Positions 7,573 to 15,855 of a stretch of 50,925 nucleotides of DNA are shown here, one piece after another. The translations under genes and the position numbers were made by a program. Position 1 is the first letter of the stretch; every line of letters starts with the position of its first letter. The notes below the pieces were generated by a model. That model was not told the origin of the DNA and searched no databases. It saw nothing but the letters and a program-made list of their open reading frames with translations. Source of the stretch: an uncultured Eubacteriales bacterium (GTDB lineage: Bacteria; Bacillota; Clostridia; Christensenellales; CAG-138); contig UQWD01000015.1 in assembly GCA_900544555.1 (NCBI GenBank), forward strand, positions 1 to 50,925, read 5' to 3'.

Positions 7573-8928
7573 CTATTCACCCCGCCTGCGCTCTTCGAGC
7601 GCGCCCATCATATCTTCGTAAAACTCTCCATTGAGCTTATAGCGCCTGACGTAGATAAGCAACGCGAATGCGGCGAGTACAGATGGCGCGGCGAACATAA
7701 TCAATCGCATGACCAGCAGCGTGCTTTCGTTTTGTATGCCGTTTGCTATAAACCCGGAAAAAGAGAGCCCGAAACCGGCGCAGAGCGAGGCGACTGCGGA
7801 CGAGAGCTTAACCATAAACGTTTGCATGGAAAACACCACGCTGTCCGCGCGAATACCGAGCTTGAATTCTCCATAATCCACAGAGTCGGCGAGCATAACC
7901 GTTGAAAGAACGGTTATGAACGCATATCCGATAAATGCGATTGCCCCGCCGGTTGCGATAACGGCAATATTTCCGCGCATAAAGATCCCGGCTAAAAAGA
8001 GGATGATATTCCCGATGATAGGCAATATGCATCCGCAAATAAAAATGCAGCGCCGGGATAAACGGTATGCCAGGAACGGAAACGCTATCATAGCGACTGC
8101 CTGGGCTGCGCCTCCGAGCGCATAAAATATGGAAAAAAGATTCTCCTGATTTAGGTCGTATTTAAAATAATAAACGCCGAACGAGGCGGTTAAGTTAAGC
8201 CCAATATTAATAAGCATAACGCTGCTTACGCAAATGAGCAGCTGATCGTTGCGAAAAAGCGCGCGAAGGGAATCACGCAGGCCAATTTTGTCCGCCCTTC
8301 CGTAAGAGTACCGCTCGTGAACGTTTTTTACGGTGATAAACGAAGTTAACATAAACACTGCCGCAACGATGAGAGCGAAATAAAAAAATCCCTTTGTTTC
8401 ATCACCGATAACATTGTTTACAAACAGCAATGTGAGCGCTCCCACGGTAACATTGCCCGCGCCGGCAAAAATCCTGGGTATAACGGAAAGGACGTTGCGC
8501 TCGCGCCTGTCCGCCGCCAGCGCTGGGATCATCGACCAGAATGGAACGTCCATCAAAGTATAGGTAACGCCCCAAAGCACATACATAACGCTGTAATAAA
8601 TTGTTAAGCCTTTTGCTGAAAAATTCGGTTTTGTAAATAGCAGTATCAGTACAATTGCGTTAACCGCCGTGCCAACGGCGATCCAGGGCCGAAACCTGCC
8701 CCATTTGCTCTTGGTGTTATCCACCAAAACGCCCATAAAGGGATCGTTAAACGCGTCGAAAATACGCGCAAAACAAAAGAGCATACCGACAAAAGCCGCG
8801 TCGAGCATAGCCACGTCGGTAAGATATACCATAAGATAAGTTGAAACCAGCGCATAGCATAGATCTTTGCCGAACGCGCCGACGCCGTAGCTTAGCCTTT
8901 CTTTAATTTTTGTCATGCCCATTTTCAT
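7573..8928 (-). CDS. GPH-family (glycoside-pentoside-hexuronide) cation symporter
   Basis: A 451-residue membrane protein with about 12 predicted helices, in the MelB/XylP-type GPH branch of the major facilitator superfamily. Family marks are YGVGAFGKDLCY at the N-terminus, the acidic helix-2 motif FDAFNDPFMGVLVD and the loop KSKWGRFRPWI. These carriers import glycosides or pentoses with Na+ or H+. No glycosidase or sugar kinase is adjacent, so the substrate is open. No clear ribosome site precedes ATG 8928. The nearby ATG at 8916 (MTKIKERLSYG) is an alternative start. Confidence 0.88.
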   Translation of the reverse strand: MKMGMTKIKERLSYGVGAFGKDLCYALVSTYLMVYLTDVAMLDAAFVGMLFCFARIFDAFNDPFMGVLVDNTKSKWGRFRPWIAVGTAVNAIVLILLFTKPNFSAKGLTIYYSVMYVLWGVTYTLMDVPFWSMIPALAADRRERNVLSVIPRIFAGAGNVTVGALTLLFVNNVIGDETKGFFYFALIVAAVFMLTSFITVKNVHERYSYGRADKIGLRDSLRALFRNDQLLICVSSVMLINIGLNLTASFGVYYFKYDLNQENLFSIFYALGGAAQAVAMIAFPFLAYRLSRRCIFICGCILPIIGNIILFLAGIFMRGNIAVIATGGAIAFIGYAFITVLSTVMLADSVDYGEFKLGIRADSVVFSMQTFMVKLSSAVASLCAGFGLSFSGFIANGIQNESTLLVMRLIMFAAPSVLAAFALLIYVRRYKLNGEFYEDMMGALEERRRGE

Positions 8929-9243
8929 AATGTTAGTATGCGTATGTATGGGTAGAAAAAGAGCAGGATTGTTTTAGAATTTATTTTTAAATAAATTGGA
9001 ATTTAAAAAATAAAACTTTTGTTACAGCGTATGCATTTTCAGGGCGGCGTGAACGACGGAAACAGCTAAGCGCTGGCTGCTTAGGGGATAGCCTGCGTGC
9101 GGGCACCCCCTTAATTATTATTTTCCTAATTTATCGCAAGAGAATACGGCAGGGGCTTGGGCTGCGCGCTTGCGCCCAGAGTATCAGAGCCGTACCCTCT
9201 TTGGCAATTATTGTCGTCACGTATAAAGAGTTCCGCCCACCTG
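8929..9243. other. intergenic gap, no gene seen
   Basis: This 315-base gap between the GPH transporter and metK (both minus) has an AT-rich palindrome (AATTTATTTTTAAATAAATT, 8979-8998), likely in the transporter promoter region. It also has a GC hairpin near 9087-9109 (GGGG..GCC/GGC.CCCC). I see no open frame, RNA family or clear terminator. Confidence 0.5.
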
Positions 9244-10422
9244 TTATGACAGTGCGCTTAAAAGCTGCTTCGCCCTGTCAATTCTTTCCCAAGCGAGGGA
9301 GAGATCGGAACGGCCCATATGCCCGTAAGCGGAAAGCCGCCTATAAATTGGCCTTCTTAATCCGAGCGTATTGATGATAGCCTCAGGCCTGAGATCAAAC
9401 GATTTGGATACCAGCTCTGAAAGCGTGCCGTCCTCAAACTTACCGGTACCAAACGTATCCACCAGCACGGATACGGGCTGGGCGACGCCGATGGCATAGG
9501 CCAGCTGGATTTCGCACTTGGCAGCAAGCCCTGCGGCAACGATGTTTTTTGCGGCGTATCGCGCCGCATAAGCGGCGCTTCTATCTACTTTTGTTGGATC
9601 CTTGCCGGAGAAACAGCCCCCGCCATGCCTCGCGTAACCGCCGTAGGTATCCACTATGATTTTGCGACCTGTAAGCCCTGTATCGCCATGGGGCCCGCCG
9701 ACCACAAACCTGCCCGTGGGGTTTATCAATATCCGCGTACGCTTGTCCATCAGTTCGGCCGGAATCACCTGCTTGATAACGTTTTCCATAAGCAGCTCAA
9801 CAAGATCATTTCGGCTGATTTCGGGAACGTGCTGAGCGCTTAACACGATTGCGTCAATGCGGACGGGGCGACCGCCTGCATACTCAACCGTGACCTGCCC
9901 TTTACCGTCCGGCCTGAGAGTTCCTTCGCCGTTTTTGCGTACCTGTGAGAGGCGGCGTGTTAAAGCGTGCGCCAGTGAAATGGGCATGGGCATAAGCTCT
10001 TTTGTTTCATCGCAGGCATAGCCGAACATCATCCCCTGATCCCCCGCCCCGGTAGTAAAGCAGGAATTGTCCAAACCGGTTTTAGATTCCATGGATCTGT
10101 CCACGCCCAGTGCGATATCTGGGGATTGCTTGTTGAGCGCAAGAACCACCTTCATGGAATCCGCGTCAAAACCGCAGCCGGGCGAGTTGTAACCGATATC
10201 GCTCACGGTATCGCGCGCTATGCGTTCAATATCCACGCGCGCTGAGGACGTGACTTCACCCATAATGGCCATCATATCCGTGCATGCGCAGCATTCGCAC
10301 GCCACGCGCGAATAAGGATCCTGCTCAAGCATCGCGTCCAGGATCGCGTCGGATACCGCGTCGCAAACCTTATCGGGGTGCCCTTCGGTTACGGATTCGG
10401 AAGTGAATAAATAATTAGTCAT
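9244..10422 (-). CDS. metK: S-adenosylmethionine synthetase
   Basis: A 392-residue methionine adenosyltransferase making SAM from methionine and ATP. Signature segments: TEGHPDKVCD at the N-terminus, GAGDQGMMFGYA in the middle and GGGCFSGKDPTKVDRSAAY in the C-terminal half; the usual alanine in the last motif is cysteine here. I chose ATG 10422 because GGAGG lies eight bases upstream; an in-frame ATG 15 bases earlier overlaps that ribosome site. Expression is controlled by the SAM-I riboswitch just upstream. Confidence 0.97.
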   Translation of the reverse strand: MTNYLFTSESVTEGHPDKVCDAVSDAILDAMLEQDPYSRVACECCACTDMMAIMGEVTSSARVDIERIARDTVSDIGYNSPGCGFDADSMKVVLALNKQSPDIALGVDRSMESKTGLDNSCFTTGAGDQGMMFGYACDETKELMPMPISLAHALTRRLSQVRKNGEGTLRPDGKGQVTVEYAGGRPVRIDAIVLSAQHVPEISRNDLVELLMENVIKQVIPAELMDKRTRILINPTGRFVVGGPHGDTGLTGRKIIVDTYGGYARHGGGCFSGKDPTKVDRSAAYAARYAAKNIVAAGLAAKCEIQLAYAIGVAQPVSVLVDTFGTGKFEDGTLSELVSKSFDLRPEAIINTLGLRRPIYRRLSAYGHMGRSDLSLAWERIDRAKQLLSALS

Positions 10423-10443
10423 ATTAATACCCTCCAAATAAAT

Positions 10444-10468
10444 TAAAACCTCATACTAAGATGAGGCG
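10444..10468 (-). terminator. S-box expression-platform terminator
   Basis: On the minus strand CCTCAT-CTTAGT-ATGAGG is followed by TTTTAATTT. The left arm can also pair with GATGAG, the 3' side of riboswitch helix P1. This gives the usual SAM-dependent choice between terminator and antiterminator. Confidence 0.8.
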
Positions 10469-10480
10469 TAAGTATATGCA

Positions 10481-10578
10481 CTCATCTTTCAACGCGTAAA
10501 CGTTGCCGGAATTAGCACCTTACACTTAAGTAGGTTGCCGGGCTTCACAGGGCCGTTCCCTCAGCCGCTCTTGATAAG
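10481..10578 (-). promoter_or_regulatory. SAM-I (S-box) riboswitch aptamer
   Basis: The minus strand shows the canonical S-box core in order: CTTATCAAGAG, then CGGCCCTGTGAAGCCCGGCA, then AAGGTGCTAATTCC, then GAAAGATGAG. Helix P1 is CTTATC with GATGAG. When SAM is bound, P1 forms and frees the downstream terminator, switching metK off. Confidence 0.95.
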
Positions 10579-10599
10579 CTAGTATGCGATTCTTAAGTT

Positions 10600-10628
10600 A
10601 TTTTATCACAATCAACATGGATAATCAA
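10600..10628 (-). promoter_or_regulatory. promoter of the S-box/metK transcript
   Basis: On the minus strand -35 TTGATT (10628-10623) and -10 TAAAAT (10605-10600) are separated by 17 bases. The -10 lies about 20 bases before the riboswitch. Confidence 0.65.
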
Positions 10629-10880
10629 GGAATTTACACGAAATTTATACAATAATATTACAGATGGCGGTTGTATGGATAGCGGCTGCGTTAATTTTCT
10701 GAGGGCGTTGTGGACTCTTGCTGCGGCGGAGCGTACGAAACCCATGAGTGAAAGCCTTGATTTAGGCTTTTCGGTTATCCTAAACTCAGCGAAGAGATCC
10801 CCGAGAACCGGCTTGGCGAGTTTGTCAATCAAAGGGCATAAGAAGCGAGTAATACAATCGATAAAGTGCGGCCGTGAACT

Positions 10881-11807
10881 TCAAAAAACGCGACCGGCCT
10901 CCCGTGCTTTTTTAATATCCGGGATCTGTACAAGGATGATTGCGCTAAAAACCAAAACGCAGCCGATAAGCTCGCGCGCCGAAAAGCCTTCTTTTAAAAT
11001 CAGCCAGCCTGCGATTGCCGCAAATACGGATTCCAAACTCAGGATTAACGCGGCGGTTACGGCTTTTGCATCCTTTTGCGCCACAACCTGAAGCGTATAA
11101 GCTACTCCGCAGGATAAAACGCCCGCGTAGAGAATCGGCCCGGAAGCGTTCAGTATGGCCGCAGCCTCCGGCGCTTCGAGTATGAGCGCGGGGATTCCCG
11201 CCAATACGCCGCAAACTGAAAACTGTATGCAGGACATCTTTACTCCGTCCACATTCGGGGCGAAATGATCGATCACCATGATATGAACGGCAAAAAACAG
11301 CGCGCACAATAATATCAAAAGATCGCCCCTGCCGATGGTAAACTGCTCGTTAATGCACAATAGGTACATACCGGCGGTGGCGATTGCCACGCTTATCCAT
11401 GCAAAAAGCGGAACCTTTTTTTTAAGAAATAGGCCGAATACAGGAACGATAACCATGTATAATGCGGTTATAAATCCAGCCTTGCCGACGGTAGTATACT
11501 GTATGCCTATCTGCTGGGTTATACTCCCGGCAAATAACGCAAGGCCGCAGCAAACGCCGCCAAGCCAAAGCCGCCGCGAGCCGGTACGCGTCTTATTTAC
11601 GCCCGGTATTTCACGCTCGCGTTTCCCCGTCGCGCCCATTACCTTGATTACCGGAAGAAGGACAAGCGAGCCGAGCATGCTGCGCAGGGATATGAAGGTG
11701 AATGGGCCGACATGCTCCATGCCGACGCTCTGCGCGACAAAGGCGGACCCCCAAATCAGAGCCGTTAATAAAAGCATGAGATTCGCCCGTAAAGTTTTCG
11801 CGCGCAT
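10881..11807 (-). CDS. EamA/DMT-family transporter
   Basis: A 308-residue inner-membrane protein with about ten helices in two EamA repeats. The first starts ANLMLLLTALIWGSAFVAQS; the second carries GPILYAGVLSCGVAYTLQV and the family-like ALILSLESVFAAIAGWLILKE. EamA proteins export or import small metabolites, but the substrate cannot be predicted. The start is ATG 11807 with GGAG seven bases upstream; an ORF extension to 11867 has no ribosome site. It stands alone and is divergent from the next gene. Confidence 0.88.
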   Translation of the reverse strand: MRAKTLRANLMLLLTALIWGSAFVAQSVGMEHVGPFTFISLRSMLGSLVLLPVIKVMGATGKREREIPGVNKTRTGSRRLWLGGVCCGLALFAGSITQQIGIQYTTVGKAGFITALYMVIVPVFGLFLKKKVPLFAWISVAIATAGMYLLCINEQFTIGRGDLLILLCALFFAVHIMVIDHFAPNVDGVKMSCIQFSVCGVLAGIPALILEAPEAAAILNASGPILYAGVLSCGVAYTLQVVAQKDAKAVTAALILSLESVFAAIAGWLILKEGFSARELIGCVLVFSAIILVQIPDIKKAREAGRVF

Positions 11808-11910
11808 TATCCGCTCCTGCCAATTTGATTCTAACCACAGGATAATTGAGCGCGCGCCTCTTGTCAATAAGCGCTATACGTGCGCGGAGTTTATCCGGGT
11901 TTTATGTTTT

Positions 11911-11939
11911 TTGCGAAATTATCACAATTCTGTTATAAT
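11911..11939 (+). promoter_or_regulatory. promoter of the GNAT-like gene
   Basis: -35 TTGCGA (11911-11916) and a perfect -10 TATAAT (11934-11939) with 17-base spacing, 43 bases before the start codon. Confidence 0.7.
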
Positions 11940-11982
11940 ATTATACATCACTTTTCTCAAATAATTTGGTTGGAGGGCGCCC

Positions 11983-13104
11983 ATGATAACGGTTCGTGAG
12001 GTAGATAATAAGAGGGATTTGCGTCGTTTTGTTGACTTCCCAAACAAACTCTATAAAGACGTCGAGCAATATATACCCGCAATGTACGGCGAGGAGTTGG
12101 AGGACTTTGATAAATGCAAAAACCCGGCGTTTGAGTATTGTGAGGCCAAATGCTTTTTAGCCTACAATAACAGCGGCGAGATAGTGGGGCGCATCGCGGG
12201 CATATTAAACGAGAACGCGAATAAAAAATGGGAACGCCGGCGCATGCGGTTTTCGCATCTGGATTTTATTGACGATGAAGAGGTATCCGCCGCTTTGTTC
12301 AAGGCGGTGGAAGCCTACGCGCGTGAAAAAAACTGCGAGCAGGTACACGGGCCTCTCGGCTTTTGCGATTTGGACAGGGAAGGCATGCTGGTGGAGGGTT
12401 TTGAACAAAGGAGCATGTTCATCACGTATTATAATCATCCCTATTATATGCGGCATATGGAGCGGCTGGGTTATGCAAAGGATACGGATTGGGTTGAATA
12501 CCTTCTAACCGTCCCGGAGGAGCCGAATGATAAGCTTAGCCGACTTGCGGATATCGTGATGCGAAAGAACAAACTGCATATCGCCGATATCCGCAAAAAA
12601 AGGTTGATTAAGCCCTATGTTCGCGGCGTTTTTGAATTGCTGAACAAGGCTTATGAGAATCTTTACGGCGTGGTCCCTCTTTCGCCCAGGCAGGTGGAAA
12701 AGTACACAAATAAGTTCCTGCCAATCGTCAATTACCGGTACGTTTGCATTGTACTTGACCAGAACGAGGAGGTTGTTGCCTTCGGCGTCGCCGCTCCGTC
12801 GATTGGGCCGGCGCTTAAAAAAAGCGGCGGCAGACTGTTCCCGCTGGGCGCAGTGCGGGTATTGAAGGCGTTGAGGAAAAACGATACGCTTGATCTTTTC
12901 CTCGTTGCTGTAAAGCCTGAGCTTCAGGGCGCTGGGCTAAATGCTATCGTGATGGACTATGTTGTGAAAAACGCGATAAAATACGGTATTCGCCGTGCTG
13001 AAACCGGCCCCGAGCTGGAAACGAACGATAAAGTGCAGGCGCAGTGGCGTTTTTTTGAAACGCAAAGGCATAAACGACGGCGTTGTTACATTAAAAGCAT
13101 ATAG
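11983..13104 (+). CDS. GNAT-like N-acetyltransferase family protein, 373 aa
   Basis: A soluble protein of about 370 residues related to a large, poorly characterised GNAT group of anaerobes. The N-terminal half (VREVDNKRDLRRFVDFP through KCFLAYNNSGEIVGRIAG) resembles one GNAT-type module. The C-terminal part contains an acetyl-CoA-loop-like PELQGAGLNAIVMD near residue 310. GGAGGG lies before ATG 11983. It has its own promoter and a stem-loop downstream. The natural substrate is unknown, and I would not assign one. Confidence 0.75.
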   Translation: MITVREVDNKRDLRRFVDFPNKLYKDVEQYIPAMYGEELEDFDKCKNPAFEYCEAKCFLAYNNSGEIVGRIAGILNENANKKWERRRMRFSHLDFIDDEEVSAALFKAVEAYAREKNCEQVHGPLGFCDLDREGMLVEGFEQRSMFITYYNHPYYMRHMERLGYAKDTDWVEYLLTVPEEPNDKLSRLADIVMRKNKLHIADIRKKRLIKPYVRGVFELLNKAYENLYGVVPLSPRQVEKYTNKFLPIVNYRYVCIVLDQNEEVVAFGVAAPSIGPALKKSGGRLFPLGAVRVLKALRKNDTLDLFLVAVKPELQGAGLNAIVMDYVVKNAIKYGIRRAETGPELETNDKVQAQWRFFETQRHKRRRCYIKSI

Positions 13105-13116
13105 TTAGCGCATACT

Positions 13117-13148
13117 AAGCGCGCCGGGATGAAACGGCGCGCTTCGTC
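13117..13148 (+). terminator. stem-loop terminator after the GNAT-like gene
   Basis: AAGCGCGCCG / CGGCGCGCTT with an 8-base loop, followed by a weak T-rich tail (CGTCTTTC), 12 bases past the stop codon. Confidence 0.6.
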
Positions 13149-13350
13149 TTTCAATCGGCCGGACAGATCGGCGCATAAAAATGAGATTATTGTGCCGCAA
13201 CGCGCAAGCCGCTAAAAAGAGGATATACGGCCATTGGGATTAACGCGTTTATCGGCAACTATGGCATAGAGGTGGGAAACCCCATCGAATAATTAATTAT
13301 TACGCGCCAAAACCCGTTTTGATCGGGCGCGCAGATGGGAAGATTGCTGT

Positions 13351-13710
13351 TTGAAGAAAAAGATCTTTTCAAAAAATACATTGGCGGGCGTACTTACGGG
13401 CATTTGCAACGGCCTTTTTGGGGCCGGAGGCGGGATGGTGGCCGTTTTCGTACTCAAACGCATGTGCGGCCTGCCGTCTGAACGCGCCCACGCCACAGCG
13501 ATAAGCATCATGCTGCCTTTGACAATCGTGAGCGTGATTATTTATCTAATTAACGGAAGCGTTCAATGGGACGGGTTGATATACGTAGCGCCGTCGCTTC
13601 TTGCGGGAAGCCTTGTAGGAGCGAAGGTATTAGGTAAAATAAACGCTTTGTGGCTCAATAGGATTTTTTCCATCCTGATGCTGGCCGCGGCTGTGTGGAT
13701 GATCATATGA
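13351..13710 (+). CDS. half-size TauE/SafE (TSUP) membrane protein, first of a pair
   Basis: A 119-residue membrane protein matching one half of a TauE/SafE sulfite-exporter-family protein. It starts with the typical AGVLTGICNGLFGAGGGMVAV glycine-rich first helix and has about four helices. The start is TTG 13351 with a weak GGGAAG ahead. Full TSUP carriers have eight or more helices in two repeats, so this and the next gene, which overlap by ATGA, probably form a two-subunit carrier. Substrates in the family include sulfite, organosulfonates and C2 compounds. Confidence 0.85.
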   Translation: MKKKIFSKNTLAGVLTGICNGLFGAGGGMVAVFVLKRMCGLPSERAHATAISIMLPLTIVSVIIYLINGSVQWDGLIYVAPSLLAGSLVGAKVLGKINALWLNRIFSILMLAAAVWMII

Positions 13711-14102
13711 GCGTTTTAATTTACATATTGGCTGGCCTTGGCTCCGGCGTTATCGCGGGCATGGGAATGGGAGGGGGTACGCTGCTTATCCCCGCGCTTA
13801 CGCTGCTACTGTCCGTTGACCAGCATGCCGCGCAGGGCGTTAACATGCTTGCGTTTATCCCGGCGGCCGTCGCCGCGCTGATAATCCATTACAGGGCTGG
13901 GAGGCTTAGGCTCAAGGAAAGCCTGCCTATCATGATAGCCGGCCTGGCCGGCGCGGCAGGAGGCGCGCTGCTGGCCGTTTGGATATCAGGACAATGGCTC
14001 AGGCGAATGTTTGGGGTGTTTCTCATTGCGCTTTCCATCGTTCAATGGATTGGGGGCGAGAAAAGGGAAAAGGAAGGGCGTAAGGGACAATGTGAGGAGT
14101 GA
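13707..14102 (+). CDS. half-size TauE/SafE (TSUP) membrane protein, second of a pair
   Basis: A 131-residue partner of the preceding protein, beginning LAGLGSGVIAGMGMGGGTLL, again the TSUP repeat signature. Its ATG overlaps the stop of the first gene (ATGA), so translation is probably coupled and the ratio one to one. It ends with a charged cytoplasmic tail (GGEKREKEGRKGQCEE). A GC stem-loop CCGGGTT/AACCCGG at about 14139-14163 follows but lacks a T run. Confidence 0.85.
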   Translation: MSVLIYILAGLGSGVIAGMGMGGGTLLIPALTLLLSVDQHAAQGVNMLAFIPAAVAALIIHYRAGRLRLKESLPIMIAGLAGAAGGALLAVWISGQWLRRMFGVFLIALSIVQWIGGEKREKEGRKGQCEE

Positions 14103-14359
14103 GTTTATATAACCTCGATGCTTCTAAATTAAGGTACATCCGGGTTGGGGCTAGCAACCCGGTACGCGCTAGGGAAGCTGCGGGTTAAACTGATGCACGG
14201 ATAGAAACTTAATTTGAACAAGGACCGATTTTTATTCTTGCAAAGCTTGTAATAAAATTAATAAACATGCATAATGTATTTATACGCGCGTAGCGGTATG
14301 AGAAGCCGTTATAAGCCTTTTCATCCGTTTGGCAAAAGGTTGTTCAGGGGGGAGCATGT

Positions 14360-15064
14360 ATGAGTCTGATTACTTGTATTTTGCTCTTTTTTAACCCTGA
14401 TAATGCCCGTTGCCGCCTCTGTTTGGGTCGCCGCAAGAAATAAATCCGCTAAAGCGGTACTGTTCGGCGCGGCTTGCTTTATTGTGTTTCAGCTGTTGCT
14501 ACGGATTCCAGCCTTGCAATATATCCTGCCAATGTCCGCGGATTACGTTTTATTTAAGGCTACTAACCCCGCTACGCACCTCGTTTTGCTTGCTCTTTCA
14601 GCGGGCGTTTTTGAAGAGTGCGGAAGGTATATGTGATGCGCTTATTCTTAAAAAACAGCCGGTTTTCAGATAGCGTCGCCTTTGGGATAGGACATGGCGC
14701 GTTCGAGGTCGATTGCGCTTGTCGGTATTAATTCGCTTGCGCTGCTGGCGGTGTCGGGCGGTAATTTAGCCGGCTACCCGCCGGCGGATTTTCTGCTTTG
14801 CGGTGTTGAACGGTTGTTCGCCAAGGTTGCTCATGTCGGTTTTTCCGTCATGGTTTGGTGCCCGTTCAAACACGCGGGTTTTGGCTGTTATTTATAGCCG
14901 TCAATTCACACGGTTTGCTTGATTTTATTAGTGTACATCCCGCACAAATGGGTGTTGGTAGTTTGCTTGTTGAAACGTTTATCGCCGCGTATGCCGTTGC
15001 TATTTCGACGGGCGCTTTCCTTCATTATAAGAACAAAGTGAAACAAAAGGAGAGGTTATCATGA
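14360..15064 (+). pseudogene. YhfC-family intramembrane metalloprotease, frameshifted
   Basis: A GGGGGGAG ribosome site precedes ATG 14360 (MSLITCILLFF). The frame then shifts in a T run before MPVAASVWVAARNKSA. It continues through FIVFQLLLRIPALQYILP to the family-like glutamates VFEECGRYM at about 14635. It shifts again to RLFLKNSRFSDSVAFGIGHG. A later frame gives LLFIAVNSHGLLDFISV and ends with a basic tail at 15064. Together this follows a YhfC-like membrane protease of about 235 residues with at least three frame changes and internal stops. The next gene overlaps its end, as in an operon. Confidence 0.65.
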
Positions 15065-15600
15065 AAAAACGGATGCTTTTATTCATCATGCTGTTAGCCG
15101 CGGCCGCTTTTGCCTGCGCTTGCTCGTTTAACGCGCTGCCGGAAGGGTTTGAGATGGAGCGTGTTTTTGCCAAAGCTGAGCGCGTCGCTCGACTTTTGTT
15201 GGAAGAAGATTATGATGGGGCCGCGGCCGTGTTCAGCGCGGGATTGAGCGCCGAGATTGACGCGCAGGGTTTGGAAAATGCATTGGGCGGCGCAATAGAG
15301 AGGCTGGGCGCCTTTAAGCGGATTATTTCAAAGGCGGCTACCGGGAACAGGGATGCTCAGATAGGAGGTTGTGCTGTTCCCGTTCTCGTTTGCGCCTATG
15401 AAAACGGTACCGCAACGTATACTGTCGGCATTGATTCGGACGGGTATGTGAGCGGTTTATATATGAAACAAAGTCCTGCGTCTAACGAATGGGATAAAAC
15501 TTGGCGGACGGCAAGGGCGAACCCCTTCCAATCACGATTTGTGTTCTATTTCAAGGCGATTTTAATTGCGGTTTTTGTGCTTTTTTCTATATATTTGTGA
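15061..15600 (+). CDS. DUF3887-like secreted or membrane-anchored protein
   Basis: A 179-residue protein with an N-terminal signal (MKKRMLLFIMLLAAAAFACA) ending in cysteines that could serve as a poor lipobox. After it comes a DUF3887-like domain (VARLLLEEDYDGAAAVFSAG..LENALGGAIERLGAF..). DUF3887 resembles small cone-shaped domains found in exported proteins of Firmicutes. Residues 160-179 (YFKAILIAVFVLFSIYL) form a second membrane helix, unusual for a plain lipoprotein. AGGAGAGG precedes the ATG, which overlaps the end of the broken YhfC-like gene. Confidence 0.65.
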   Translation: MKKRMLLFIMLLAAAAFACACSFNALPEGFEMERVFAKAERVARLLLEEDYDGAAAVFSAGLSAEIDAQGLENALGGAIERLGAFKRIISKAATGNRDAQIGGCAVPVLVCAYENGTATYTVGIDSDGYVSGLYMKQSPASNEWDKTWRTARANPFQSRFVFYFKAILIAVFVLFSIYL

Positions 15601-15855
15601 AAAATGTGTGATATAATGAATTGTCAGCGATTATACATGTATTCAGGCTGTCATTAAACCCATATAGGCGTGGCTTCTCAACGTAATTCTAAATCATGTC
15701 CGGCGTTCAGACTACAACGGCATGAGCGTTTGCGTTTTTGATAAGCATGCATGCCGTGTTGGTACGACACAACATTTTGATATGCCGGATACGCAATAAT
15801 TTCAATGGCATATTCGCTTTAGGCAATCATCCGTTTCATATCTTTTGAAAGGTAG
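15601..15855. other. gap upstream of the rnf operon
   Basis: A perfect -10 hexamer TATAAT occurs at 15612-15617 with no convincing -35 at normal spacing. It is a candidate for the rnf promoter about 240 bases upstream of rnfC. No gene, RNA family or terminator is evident. Confidence 0.35.

Noticed and set aside
10593..10832. 79-codon minus-strand frame upstream of metK
   Set aside because: It runs through the S-box promoter and has no ribosome site.
10675..11091. 138-codon plus-strand frame overlapping the DMT transporter end
   Set aside because: No ribosome site and low-complexity basic translation; the minus-strand transporter is clearly real.
13141..13350. Coding-like scrap ending INAFIGNYGIEVGNPIE at about 13290
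   Set aside because: Too short, no start or ribosome site, and no recognised family.
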